Shown piece after piece: positions 24,692 to 38,616 of a stretch of 46,584 bases of DNA (position 1 is the stretch's first letter; each line of letters starts with the position of its first letter). Origin of the DNA: Heterostelium multicystogenum (lineage: Eukaryota > Evosea > Eumycetozoa > Acytosteliales > Acytosteliaceae); the NCBI GenBank assembly GCA_003667245.1, contig RCNN01000281.1, positions 1-46,584 on the forward strand, given 5' to 3'. Under the pieces are notes generated by a model. It made no database searches, was not told where the DNA came from, and saw only the letters and a list, made by a program, of their open reading frames with translations. A program made the position numbers and the translations under genes.

Positions 24692-27600
24692 ATTTATATG
24701 ATGAAATTTATGTTTACAATAATGTAATTATAATATATTTACCAGGATTATTATATTATATTTAATAGTTAATATATTATTATATAGTTATATAGCTTTA
24801 AAAATATATATGGCTTCGAATAACAATAATAATAATAATGGTATTAATTTTCTTGAAGAGCTTTTGCTTTGTTATTCTATGCTTTCAATCAAACTAATTA
24901 TATTTAGTTTGAATTTAAATAATGTTACAAATTGGATTGGTTCTTGCTAAGATCGTGTTGTCGACACTGGTGCCAAGTGCTTGTTGTTGGATTGTTTGAA
25001 TGTTTGAATGTTGGAAATGGTTGTGTTAGTTATTGTTTTTATGATTCAAAAAGTTATTTAAAGTAAATAAATGAGTGCGAGTGCGAGTGTGTGTATTTCA
25101 ATATCTTAGTGGTTGTTTTGGATTATGATTGCTGTTGCTTTGGGGGGTTGGTGTCTCTTGCTATTGTTTAGTTCGATGAGAATCTACTCCAAAAAAAACA
25201 ACAACTTAGCATTAAATTGTAACTAACTGGGCATCCAAGAAGTGAAGTGTTGATAGTAAGCAATATCAATTAATAAAACCACTTCCTCTATCCTTTTTAA
25301 ACTATTCCAACTCCTTCTTAACCTACTACTATATGAATATAATGTTATATATATGTACAGTTTAACTAAATTGAACTGAACCAAACTTTAACTTTAATAT
25401 TGTTGAATGATGATATTAATTTTTAGTTAGGCTCATAGTATATTTATTGTTGTTATTTTGTAATAGTACACTTAATATATTGATTAATTGATTGATTGAC
25501 TGGTTGATTGACTGATAAGAAAATCGTAAATAGGGATTAGTTTGGGTAAAAGTTCATCTCTTTCAATAGAAATAACTGTTTAATAATCCAGTGGATTGAT
25601 CAAAGTTTGGTTAAAAGCCCTTGTAGGTAGTGTTCTAGATAGGAAGATCAAGAGGGGGAGACTACATTGAGGTAGGACTCAGCCTCACTCATTAATCTCA
25701 CCCACCAAATTCAGATTTTGATTTTTATTTTTTACTATTTTTTTTTGTCCAATCATTAATCGCATTGGTGGAGAGGTTTGATCAAAACATATCTTACAAA
25801 TTTAGTTGTTGTCAAAGCCAAATCAAAGGTTGTTTTAAAGCCAGAAGTGACTTAAATTATAATTACAATATTGTTGAGCCTGTTATTGGGTATAAAAAAG
25901 GGAATTTTTTCTAAAAATTAACTTGATCGATCATCATCAAAAATCCAATCAATCAATCAATCAATTACTCTTGATGTTAATATCTTTGGTAATTAAAAAT
26001 ATTTCATCACATCCATCTTCAATGAGTTGGCAATATTATATTATGCACTCCATCACTAAGGATAATGACCAAACATGTGTTGGATTGCCCATCACTTGTC
26101 TTTTATTCATTCTAACAATATGACATATTGATATTATTATTTGATTATGTAAAGATGACTTAAGTACTCTAAGACTCATGCAATTCTGTATTTGTATCAC
26201 TGATATTGCTTACACAATTCCATACCTAACACAAAGTAGTACAACAACATGAAATACATAAGATTTAAAAATTTCTATATTATTTAATTTTGATATTTTT
26301 ATTTATAAAATCAAACATTCACTGATTGATTTTGCCTCCAAATTCAATGAATTTAAATCTAAAAAAATTAAAAAAAAATTAAAAAATCATAATAGGCTAA
26401 CAATCTCGAAAAAAAAAATAAAGTATCCACATTTTTGTTGTCATGAAAAAACTTTAAACAATCGGAGAGTTACCACTGTTTTTGATATATTCTATAATTG
26501 TGGAGCTGTCTTTTTTTGATCAGTTTTAAATTAGTTTTTCAAAGGTAGCAGTTAGAAAGAAAAACATTTTCATTCATACAAATACATCAATCATCAATCA
26601 ATCAATCCATCAATCAATAATAGAAATAATAGAAAATAATATATAAGATCTTATTTATTTGAAATTCATTTTGCTAAGAAAAGAGAGTAAATAAATTCAA
26701 ACTACAGTAAGTAATCAAAGAATATTTTGCTTTACAGTTACAACATATATTAAGGCATAGAAAAATAATAATAATCAATAATAATAATAATAATTGATCA
26801 ATCAACAACATTTCAAGTTGAAATAAACATTCTTTGGGAATTAATATTGTATTCAGTAATAATAATAATAATAACAAAGTTTGCAATGATCATATACATA
26901 GCAATCAATAAAACATTATCATTCATTTCAACAGCAAGTCAAATACGACAAACAAACAATCAATCCATAGAAAGTAAATGTAAATTGTGTGAATGTTTGG
27001 ATGGCCCAGTTTTGTTCAATGAAAGAAAAATGACATTATCTTAATAATAGATGTGAACGAGTATTGTTTATTCTTTTCAAATCTCAAATATCTAAATTTA
27101 AATCATTATCATTAAGCTTAAGCAATCCCAGGAACATATATAAGTTCAATTTAAACACCATTTCGAGATCATATCATGTAACTAGTGTTGTAAATAAACA
27201 CATATCGTGCTCATTTCTATCTCATTTAAGTAATTAATTGGGATTATACACATATTGTTTATTTACTCTGATTTGCAGTTGCTTTTTGGCAATGATGTAT
27301 TGTATCTCTGCTAAATTTAGACTCAGTTATAAATATATCACATCGATACTATATTTAATTAGTTAGTTTGAATGATATCAAAAGGTGTATGAATTATAAT
27401 TCACTGCACTACACTACACTTCTACTGTTCTATCTACTCACTCAAATTGCACCAACCAATAAATCAATAAATCATTCCTGTATCTTTTAGTTTCCAGTGG
27501 CAGTTTATCTAATAGAGATGGTAACCACAACAACCAAATTCAAAAAATAAACAAATGTGGTACTAAAGTGATGACTCCCCAACAAATTACAGTTCCTGTA

Positions 27601-29646
27601 ATATCAGTTAAGCTCTTGCTTTAGTAAATTAGTTGTATTGTTACCGCCATTATTATTATTATTATTATTCTTTATTACTGCTAAACAACCCACCACAAAC
27701 AATGATCAATCAATTTTTATCGCAAAGTTGTGTGAGTGGCGGCAACAGTAACACCAAATCAAATAACACACTCACCCACACGCTCACATCACTAACACAC
27801 CAACCTTTAATGATTTATTTAAATTCTTGGTCTAAATATACTTATTATTAGAGGTGCAAATATTAAACCTTCAATCATCAATCAATATCAGTTAGTTATT
27901 TAGCTAAATAAAAGCTGAAATATATATTTAATTGTAAGAACATTCAATCATTACACTCCTGCGGCAATCAAACAAAGTAATTATAAGAAGATTAGATTTG
28001 AACAAATCAAACTCAATATCGAATTGAAGCAAAGATCAAGAAAGCAATTGTTATAGAATTGGAAGAAGGAAAGAATAGTCATTGAAATTATACTAAAGGA
28101 TTACTTGTATGTCTTGGAAATGAAATTGAAGTCTTAAAACAACCAGTTCCTACAATATTACAATTACATTTTTAAACCAAAGTTATACCTCTATCCATCA
28201 TCATCATCATCATCATCAAAGTGAAGATTGAAGAGCAATTAGCACCAATCAAAGAAGATTACATTATAGACTTACGGATGGATATAAAATATATAGATTT
28301 TCTATTATTTACAAATATATATATTTATTTATCTTCCTACACAGATACAATTAATCTCCTTTTTCACACTTTATTTATTTACTTTCCAAATATATAAAAT
28401 ATTATCAAACTCAGCCAACATACTACACACCATCACACTAGCTAGCTCACCACTCAATTTACCTTCACAAACACACAATCAAATCACGAATCATGATTAA
28501 ATTATAATTATATCACCTAGTATTCTATTCACAAATACAATTCATTCTCATCAAAGTTTAAACTATATAGTAAAGAATAACAAGCACCAGCATTATTAAA
28601 GTTTTCTATCCTGTTCAATTCAATTCAATTCTTTCAATATTACTTCTCTATCGATGATAACAACTATTACCATTACTTCAAAAAGACTAGTTAGTATCCA
28701 TCAACATCAACAAAATCATCATCATCAACATCATCATTTATTTGGTTTTCTTTCTTTCCATCAAAAATAATAATAATAATAACAATAACAATAATAATAA
28801 TAATAAGCAATCCACACACATACCTCTTTCACACATCACACACATTTGATCACAGACAAACAAGCACATCTTGCATCTCACAACTCACACACTGCCAAAC
28901 CAAACAAAACAAACAAATAAATTATTAAAAAAAGATTTGTTAGTTTGTTTGGTATTACTGAATTGATTTATTGTTAATTTTATGATGATATTTATTTGAT
29001 AGGGATTTTCACTAATAATATCAAATATTGTCTTTGCAAAATTATAATCACATCAAATAAACAATCAATCAATCAGACAAACAAATACTATCCATCCTCT
29101 ATCAAATAATCAAGTAAAAATATAATAAATTAAAATTAATAAAATAGTTGTTACAGTTTGACTGATTGTAGCTTGTATATTCCAAATATTTATTAAATTT
29201 GACTGACTATCCATCCAACAACTACAACTCCAACTCCAACAACATTAATAATCCATCAAACAATCACCAACTAGTCTCTCAATCAAATCACATCAATTAC
29301 TAAATATTTAATTTCTATTATATATTTATGATCAAGAATTATTATAAGATAAAATAAGATAGATAAAATAGAATTTGTTACACCAATTTGTCAAAACATA
29401 ATAATAATAACAAAAATAATAGTAATAATAATAGTAATAACTACAATAATATCATCTTTTGTATTTATAGAAAATAAATTTAGGAGATATTAATTATTAT
29501 CATTTTTATCAGGCATCCAGTTAGTTAAGATTAGGTTGAAATTGAAAACATTGGAATTGTATTATTATTATAGTTATAATTATACCAAAATTAGTTATAT
29601 TGTGGAAAACTGAAATAGATAGATATAGTGGAAAAAACAAATAAAA
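24692..29646. other. AT-rich intergenic region between the LRR gene and the G-alpha gene
   Basis: No confident gene. It contains (AATC)n tracts (near 25943 and 26590), (AAT)n tracts (26760-26880, 28760-28805, 29400-29450) and a (CAT)n run near 28196-28218. A GC-richer patch at 25590-25720 is not coding in any frame. Coding-like residue strings at about 27990-28170 (+) are interrupted by stops. The last kilobase is CAA/ACA-rich and probably includes the promoter and leader of the G-alpha gene. Confidence 0.5.
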
Positions 29647-30994
29647 ATGGGTTGTAATACTTCAACAATTGCAGGACCAGAATCAAAACAAAATGAAGAG
29701 GTCGAATCATACTTGAGACAGGCAAACAAGGAAGCTATGCTCGATTTTAGAATTCTGTTGTTGGGTGCTGGTGAATCAGGTAAATCAACTGTGGTCAAGC
29801 AGTTGAAATCAATTTATAAACTGCCAGTGGACGATGCCGAACTACAGAGCTATGCCGCGAACATTCACAAGAACACCGTACTCTGTATGCAAGTCTTGTT
29901 GGAGGCTGGTGAGACATTGAACATCGAATTAACAAATCCAGAGACAAAGGTAAGACTCTTACATCATTCCACTGTCCCGACGCTTAGACCCTTTTACTTA
30001 CAATCCAAATTCAATTGAAACCAACAACAACAAACAAACAACAACAGAGAAGAGCAAATAATATTAGATCATTTCAGTTTGAACAGGATGTAAAGCAAAT
30101 GCCAGCAAATATTGGTTTAGATATAGAGGAATTATGGAAGGATGCAGATATTCAAGCTATTTGGGAGAGAAGATCTGAATATTGGTTTTTGGACGCTACT
30201 CCATAGTATGTATTGATTAGAGGCCTCGAGCGGATTGGCGCTAAAGACGATTCAGTTGTATTAATATGTGTATCTGTTTCACCATAGTTACTTTGAGAAT
30301 ATTGAAAGATTTTTAGATGAAGATTTTAGACCAACAGAAGAGGATTGTATTATGACTAGAGTTAGAACCACCGGTATTTCGGTGACCGAGTTTGATGACG
30401 GACCCGTCCACTTTAGAGTGGTAGACGTTGGTGGTCAGAGAAATGAGAGAAAGAAGTGGATACACTGTTTCGATGATGTTAAGGCATTGTTATTCGTTGT
30501 TAATTTAGCTGGGTAAGTTTAGTTTTCCAGTCATTCAATAAGTGCATGATTATTAATCGTTCAATGATTGGCGGCAATACAGTTACGATCAGGTTATGTT
30601 TGAGGATCCATCACAGAATAGAATGCAAGAATCATTGACGTTGTTTGGACAGATCTGTAACAATCCGATATTCGCAGACACTCCAACTTTCTTGATGTTG
30701 AATAAGAAAGATCTCTTTGAGCAGATGATCCAAAAGACAGACTTGTCCAAGTGCTTCCCTGACTACAAGGGTGGTCCCGACACCAAGGTCGCACTCGAGT
30801 ACATCAAGTCACAGTTCCAGGCTAAGCTACAGCCATCCAACAAAACACTCAACACTCACTACATCGCAGCAAGATACAAAAAAGATATTAAATTTACATG
30901 GGATGAGGTCAAGACAGCTCTGTTAGAGGAGAACAAGAAGATATTATTAAAAGCAACAAGAGAGATTAAAAGAAAGAACACCCAAAAAGTATAA
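29647..30994 (+). CDS. Heterotrimeric G protein alpha subunit with atypical C-terminus
   Basis: Four exons, 29647-29949, 30048-30205, 30288-30512 and 30583-30994, join in frame to 365 residues. The N-terminus MGCNTS fits N-myristoylation and palmitoylation, so the protein should be membrane-bound. The nucleotide-binding motifs are G1 GAGESGKST, G2 RVRTTGISVTEF with the switch-I arginine and threonine, G3 DVGGQRNERKKW with the catalytic glutamine, and G4 NKKD. The usual G5 TCAT is replaced by YIAARYKKD. The last 35 residues are Lys-rich (ALLEENKKILLKA...) and lack the typical receptor-coupling end with a Cys or Gly near position -4. This suggests altered receptor coupling. From memory it looks closest to the dictyostelid G-alpha-9 type, but I cannot confirm the paralog. 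The frame is intact. Confidence 0.93.
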
Positions 30995-31735
30995 ATAACA
31001 GCAGTAGCAACAGCAGCAATAGAATATCCACAAACAATAATACCAACAACACCTTCACTTCACTTCACTTCACCTTAACCATCCACATCAACAATAACAA
31101 TAACAATAACAACAATCCAATCTAGAATAGACTAGAATCCAGAGAGGAGAGTTAGAGAGTTAACTTTAGTTGGTGGTACCATTTTACATATATGTAATTT
31201 TAATAGGGTTTTATTTACATATTTTTTCAAAATAATAATACAACAATTATAATTATAACTACTACAACAACAACAGTAACAACAAACTATAGCAATACAA
31301 TGACTCAATAGAGCATAAGAGCAAATTAAAATTAACAACTTGTTCATATTTATATTATTACAATCATAATAATAATACTAATAACAGTAAACTTAAAAAA
31401 TAAAAAAAAATATATAAATTTTTAAAAAATACCATTGCTTTGCTTATTAAATATATATATATATATACACCATTGGCTAATTTGTATGATCCACTGGATA
31501 CGTATCTATTAGTTCAAATAGAGTAGAGTGGTTGTTTGATATTGGAATTGTCGTAATTTAATTTAGTGTGGTGCTAATTGGAGTCGTCAAACCGAAAGAT
31601 GAGATTTTATATAAAAAACGAGGAATTGAGTGTTTGCAGTTCGAGCAAATTCTCTTTAATTGTTGTTGTGCGTTTCTATTATTATCTTTGATTGCCCCCA
31701 AATATTCATAAATAAGATATATACTAGTTTAAAGA
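30995..31735. other. Intergenic region
   Basis: 3' flank of the G-alpha gene followed by the upstream region of the next gene. AT-rich, with AAC/AAT repeats and a (TA)n run near 31451-31466. No gene is seen. Confidence 0.6.
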
Positions 31736-34700
31736 ATGACAATGACAAGTAGTAGTTCATCGTCGTCCTTTATCATTCAACAGTTGAATCAATTCTCAAA
31801 TTCAATTGCTGAGCAGTATATTCAGCAGAAGATTATCGATATATCGAGTGTAGATGTCATATTCAACACATTCATCGAGACTCTCTTCACCGCATCATTG
31901 TCCGGCCACAGCCAAGACTCAGCCACAGCAGCTATCAATAACTATATAAAGCAGGTGGAGTCTGCTATTCTTGAAAGTTTCAATCAATATAACATTAGCA
32001 TTAGCAATAGCAATGAATCAGTCAAGCAATCTTTATTCCTTCAACTTCTACTCCATTCGCTCGATTTGCTTGTTCGTAAATTGAATTCAGACATCAGCAA
32101 CAGCAGCAGTAGTGTTGGACTATATACAAATGTCATCGATATCTATGTTTCTATTCTAAGCCAGTTGAGTAGCAGTGTTGCCAACAGTTCTCAGGCAATG
32201 ATCACTTTGATTTCCAATCTTTTGTCATCAACCATTGATAGAATGGCCAATGATCAATTCACAGAGGAACTTATTCAGCAATTGCAGCAGTCTCTTCTTT
32301 CAATCTCACGTAGCAGTGAGCATAATGACCATCAATATCACTTGGATCACTCTGCATCTGCAACTGCAACTACTACTGCACCAAATGCAAAGACCTCATC
32401 AGCTTCAAGCATCAGAAATCCCATGGTTTTGTATACAGTCGTGAGCAGTTTGATAGATGGATCAAGCGGATCCGTCGCAATTACAAAGTTTGTCAATGGA
32501 ATCTATGAGAATGATATGCTGACACCTCTGTTGATGTCGGACAACGTTGAGCAGAGACAGTCGCTAATTGTGATTCTCCTTCCATCATTGCTCAAGATCT
32601 CAAGTGTCCAACAATGCCAGTCATTGGTCGCCACCATTATGAAAATGTTCACAATCACCGAGCATGAAACCAAATCAGATGCATTCAAGATTCTCTCTCG
32701 TCAATACGATACTTTCTTCAATAGCAACATTGTTGACTTGACATTCTCCCCTGATTTTTGGAAGAATCTCATTAAAGGATTCGTCGACACAGATCCACTC
32801 ATTCGAAAGCGTGCCAGCTACTTGCTCAAGCGAACCATCAAAAGATCAATTGACAATCAAGAAAAGTCTGGTGGCAGCAAGTGGACAGAGTACTTCCGTT
32901 GGTCGCAAGAGGAGTCTGAGCAGCTACAAAAGCAATGGGATACATTCTTCTTGATTAACGAAACACTGGATGAGTTCAACATGCATCTTATTTCGCCAGT
33001 TTGGAAAGAGGTCGACGCACTCATCGTCCACCCATCTCCACTCCACTTTGCATGGCTTGATATTCTCTTCCAACGTTGCATGCTCCATGAGAATCCAGCA
33101 GTCATTAAAGCACAGGTCATCGAGATACTGAGCTCTACCCAGTACATCCCAGAGCTCCCAATGGATTTTGTGTTTGGCACATTCATTCGCGCCATTACCA
33201 ACACCATTCTCTACCGTGGTGTCACTGAAGATAGAATACACCCATCAATCCAATACTTCCTCGATACCTACTACAGCTCCCTTTCGATTGACAACCAATC
33301 AATCTTCCTCTCTAAGCTTCTCTTTGTCATTTCAACGAACGAATACTTCTCAGCATTCACAATGTCCATTCTCCAATTCATCTCAAAGTCAAACACCAAC
33401 AGAAGCAACCAGCAACTCTGCTTCATCTGCGACAAGAACATCGACCAGCTATTAAACTTACTTGAGATAACAAGAAGAATGTAAGCATACAAATTCTAGT
33501 TAAGCAACCAACAAACAGCCAGCTAATCCAACATTTTACCTATAGGAATCACCTTCACAGATCAAAGATCTACAAACTGACTATTGAAATTTTAGTTACT
33601 TTATCGATGGTAGATGGACTGTCCTATGGAAACGTATCAAAGGTTTTGTATTTAATTCCAATGCAGATTCATACTATTACTGAGTGTAGCGAGTCCATTG
33701 GTAAATGGCTAAACAGCACTGGATTCTCCAACTCCAACTGGCTATCCGAGAGTATCATCAAAGAAATCCAAGTCAACTCTCAGGATGGAAGTTCAAATTT
33801 AGATGTACTAAACTATGGTGATTCTTTTGTAGAGATGAAGACACGTTGCTACATGTTATCGAGAATGTTGATCTATTGTACCGCTGATATTTTCAGCTCC
33901 ATCATCAAATCAAACATTGTTGAGCGCATTCAATTCGATGACAAGCTTTCTTACCAAACAATCAGCAACCTCTTGTCATTGTCTACAGTTCTCACCAACT
34001 CTCTATCCCAAAGCCAAACTAACCAGCTCAAGACAATCCTTAAATCAACCAATGACTTTGCAAACAACCTTATCAAATATCTTACCAATCATGTAAGTGT
34101 AGTTATAACTATACTATTAGTAAATATACATAATACTCACATATATATATGCACCAACAATAGGATATACTTAGAGGTATTAGTAATAATGTTGTTAAGC
34201 TTGAATTGGGTGATTCTTTGGCAACAGTAGTATCGTTTGTAGTCGATAGTGTAGATCCAGTTGTTTTGAATGGATATATTGAGAAGCTTGAGTGTTTCAA
34301 GCCAACCAACTCTAAACAATGGACTGATCAAATCAATACCATCAACATGTTTCAGTATCTCTATGGATTGTTTGGAAGAATCCACCAACTATTTACATTT
34401 GAACATATTCAAAAGATCATTTCCCTCTATTTGCCTATCTCTTTGCTTAGACCACAAGACAGTGCCGATGATAACGGTGGACTAAATGCGTACGACTTTA
34501 TACTTACTTCATAAATCTATTCTATTCAATCATACTAATATATTTCTTATCAAATTAGTTCGTCATGGGGAACAACATTGGCTTACTTTATGAAGATTAA
34601 GTGGAGATCAATGAGAAATATCCTATCCATATTACAAGATGTAAGTCTCTCTAGCTCAATGCTTATCGTATGTGCTAACTAGTTTGTTGTTTAGTCTGGT

Positions 34701-37063
34701 AAATTGAGTAGTTTAGAAGATTCTGCTATGGTTTTGGAAGAGGTCGTGGAGGCTATCAGTGGAGCAAATCGTTTCAGTATTAAAGCAGTCCTCGATTGTG
34801 CCCAGATTCTTTTGGTCTATGCCAAAGATGAAAATGGCGACTTCAATTTGGATTTAGTCGAGCGTATCATGTCATCGGCCTATGCATCCGCCAATGACAG
34901 CCACTTCACATCAATGGCTGCATTCATTCAGTTGGCATTCTCACCTGCCCTTCTTTCACATGTTCCAAGCAATGAGGACGCAAGCCACCACTACATCCTC
35001 AAGAAATACTTCAAGTCCGTATTGAACTTGTCCGAATCGATCTTGGGATTGATGAATCTTTTGCTCATGAAATGCAGTCCAGTATGGATTGAACAGCCAG
35101 AGATTTCTCTCTACTATATTGACGAAATCTACCAAACCATCATCTTTGGCCCCATCAGAAAGGACGACGACTGGGAGAGCAACGATAAGACAACAACAAC
35201 ACAATTCTATGATCCAATGATGTAAGTAGTCGTTCGTTGCTCCAAGCACAGATCATTATACTTATCTTCCGATTCTATCTAGTGGATATTCAACCTTTGT
35301 ATTTGACATGGGAATAGAGGCAACCTATGAGAATGAAGCTGACGAAATTAGATTTGGAGTTGGATCCATTCCATTGAAGGATGTCTTTGGAAGAGCTGTC
35401 GTTGCTACATTCATTAGAAAGATGGCAACGCTCTCAACCGTTGAAAACAGCAATCCAATGTATTTGGAGTTCACCAATACACTTGCAAATCATCTTATCA
35501 GCATCAACCTGACCAAAGAGTTCACCAAAAAGACTGAGCATCTCATTAATACACAGCCACACAGAAAGAGAGTATGTAAATAATCATCTGCTGCTATTAT
35601 TACTCTTGCCAAAGGGCAACAACTAACGACTCGTACTCAATCCATACAGATTAGAATATGGCAAATCCTTTGTTTATTGGCACCATATATGATTCCAACC
35701 GACTTGAAAGTGATTGGAAAACAATTAACCGATATCATTTCCATCTATAATCTTCCATCTACTCGTAGATTTATCAATATATTTACCATCAATCTTGTCA
35801 CCAGATTCCAATCTTTGGTTTCATCTCATTTCATTCCGTAAGTAGAGAGAAATCAAGATAAGATATGTATTATACTTACCAGTCTCAACTCTCTGTAGAA
35901 TGTTGGATAAGATCAATGAAAGAGGTGATATAGTTACATCCATTATCATCACTGTTGGTAATATGATGTTGTATATTGAAGATCCACAGTTGTGCAATGT
36001 TATTTTCTGTAAGATCTTGGCACTCTGCTCGTCTCATCATTTATCGGTCAGAAATGCTGCCATTGGTATGGTCGTCAAGATCATAAACTCAAAACATTTG
36101 GTCGGCAAGCTCGACCAATCAATGCTCGATTATCTCAAGCACATGGAGTGGTACATCTACAACAATACACAAACAGCCAAATCTTTGGAGCGTCATGTTG
36201 CCCATCTCTCACTCAACGACGAAAGCCTGAAGAACTCTTGTGACTTTGCCAATCTGTTCTACGATATACCCTCACTTGAGAAGCTTGCTTCCAGCGAAGT
36301 TTGTGCACCAGGAATCTTTGAGTTCTTGGTTGATCACATAGTCCAAAACTCACCACTTACTACGCAACTCCGCCACTATTTAGCACTTAAATCAAGAGTA
36401 GAGAGTACCATCACATCCACTTCTGATACTTCCGAGGTAGACGAAGAAAGCGAAGAAGCCAACGAGAAGAAGGTCGATGCTGATGACTATATTGAGTCTG
36501 CTAGCAATCAGGTTGTTGGATATCAAAAGAAGATTCTTCCATGGAATGACGTTGAAGATGAAACTCGTTACAACATCATGTCTCGTACTCGTCAACAGTT
36601 GATTGTTGTAGCCACATTTGTCGACAAGATACCAAATCTTGCAGGTCTAGCACGTACCAGTGAGATCTTTAATGTCGAGTCTCTCGTTGTAAGCAAGAAG
36701 AAGGTCGCCAACGACCCCATGTTCCAGCAAATCTCTGTCAGTGCTGAGCGTTGGCTCCCTATGACAGAGGTCGAGGAGCATCAGTTACGAGAGTATCTGC
36801 TCTCCAAGAAACAAGAAGGATACACATTGCTCGGTGTTGAGCAAACATCGACCAGTTCACAACTTAACGAATACAAATTCCCCGAGAAAGCAGTGTTGCT
36901 ACTTGGTAAGGAGAAAGAAGGTATTCCAACCGAATATATCAACCTTTTAGACAAATGTATTGAGATCCCACAACTGGGTATCATTCGTTCACTCAATGTT
37001 CACGTCAGTGGATCAATCTTGATGTGGGAATACACCAAGCAAATGATCAACAATAAAAAGTAG
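31736..37063 (+). CDS. tarbp1: tRNA (guanosine-18-2'-O)-methyltransferase, TARBP1/Trm3 type
   Basis: Eight exons join without any frame break to 1622 residues, almost the length of human TARBP1: 31736-33480, 33546-34092, 34164-34489, 34559-34640, 34695-35221, 35283-35571, 35650-35837 and 35899-37063. The first 1400 residues are helical-repeat-like, as in the family. The C-terminal SpoU/TrmH domain (about 1469-1622) has the three knot motifs: NLAGLARTSEIF, LLLGKEKEGIP and IPQLGIIRSLNVHVSGSI. These bind S-adenosylmethionine in a trefoil knot and hold the catalytic arginine. The expected product is Gm18 in tRNA. An acidic, low-complexity insert (SEVDEESEEANEKK) separates the repeats from the catalytic domain. 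The next gene downstream is also a tRNA methyltransferase, on the same strand, 308 bp away. Confidence 0.93.
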
Positions 37064-37371
37064 TACTATTACAACTATCACCGAGATCTATCTAAAGTAT
37101 GCTCTTAATAAAATGTTTATGATTGATCTTTCTCAATTGAATTTTTGAAGTAACCACCATACTCCATTCCACCAAATGAATAAATATAAACTCTCTGATA
37201 CCAGTAAATTGGATTCGTTCGTTTTTCAAACTTTTCCAATTGTTTTAATAAATTTTATTTGTGTGAGGACCACATCACACAGTGACATCTAGCATATCTC
37301 CTATTTTCTTTATTGTGTTTGACTTTTAATTAGAATATAAATAGATAAATAATACCAAGTGTAACAGTAAA

Positions 37372-38537
37372 ATGAGTAGTAGTAATAATAGTAATAATGT
37401 CAATAACGATAGTAACAATGATAATAATATAGATATATCAAATCTATCTTTGACAGATCAATACAATATTATAGATGATGCATGTGGATATGCTAGATTG
37501 TATGGTTATATAAAGAAAGATAAAACAGATTTAATATCTCCACATCTAATTGGTAATAATAATAATAAGAAATAAAACAATAACAATAATAAAAAGAAAC
37601 AAACAGCTGCTTTACTTTACTCTGATATATCATCTACTTGCGTAGATCTGAATCAACCAATCAATCCAATCAATCAATCAATCAATCAACTTCACTTTAG
37701 AATTTAAAACAAATGTATGATTTCATATTGGATATTACGATCTAACTAACATAAATCTTTAACCTTTAATTATTAATATTGTGTTATTATTAATATTATC
37801 TAATTGCAGAGAGATATGAAAAGAATGCTGGTCAATATTGGAATAAGTTCTACAAGAAGAACAATGCAAACTTCTTCAAGGATAGACATTGGCTGGTGCG
37901 AGAGTTCCCAGAGTTTCTGAGTAAGCCTGAAGAGGGCTCAGAGTATTTAGATTGTTTTGAGATTGGCTGTGGCGTTGGAAATACTACTTTGCCTCTGCTC
38001 GATTTAAACGATCGACTCCGATTCTTCAGTTTCGATTTCTCTGCACATGCAGTTGGCCTGCTTGCCAAAGAGATCGAAAAGAACCCAGCCTATCACAATC
38101 GTTGCCATAGTTTTGTTTTCAGTGCGACGGAATCATCTGACAAGCTACCTGAATACATTCCATTTGGCAAATGTGATCTTGTGGTCATCATTTTCGTGCT
38201 TTCAGCTATGGACCCATCGACCTTTGACAACGTAGTGGAAATGTGTCACCGTGTACTGAAGCCAGGCGGAAAAGTGTTGATTCGCGACTACGCTGAGAAC
38301 GATATGGCACAAGCAAGATTCGAAAAGCATGCCTCCAAACTTGGCGAGAACTTCCATGTTAGACACGACGGAACAAGAGCATACTACTTTTCATTGGAGA
38401 TCATGGAGAAGCTTTACACTTCAAACAACAGATTTAGAGTGGATCAAAATATATTGGTAGAGAAGAAAGTAGTGAATAGAAAACAAAAGAACGAAATGGA
38501 TAGAGTATTTATACAATCAAAGTTTATTAAAAACTAA
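37372..38537 (+). CDS. tRNA N3-methylcytidine methyltransferase, METTL6/METTL2/METTL8 family
   Basis: Two exons, 37372-37552 and 37810-38537, join to 302 residues. The 257-nt intron is the longest in the window and has a GCAG acceptor. The N-terminus is Asn-rich. Then come the family landmarks: NKFYKKNNANFFKDRHWL, SAM-binding motif I FEIGCGVGN, DFSAHAV, the IIFVLSAMDP motif, LKPGGKVLIRDY, the tRNA-related KLGENFHVRHDGTRAYYF, and VFIQSKF near the end. Members methylate cytidine 32 in the anticodon loop of Ser, Thr or Arg tRNAs. The length and lack of an N-terminal extension fit METTL6 best, but METTL2/8 cannot be excluded. The first splice donor lies in an AAT-rich stretch, so its exact base is inferred from the frame. 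Confidence 0.9.
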
Positions 38538-38616
38538 ACAGCCTGATTAGCATGCATATATCTAGCCATCTTTCTATTACAAAGCGTCTATCCTTGCTTT
38601 ATTGGCTTATCAGCAT

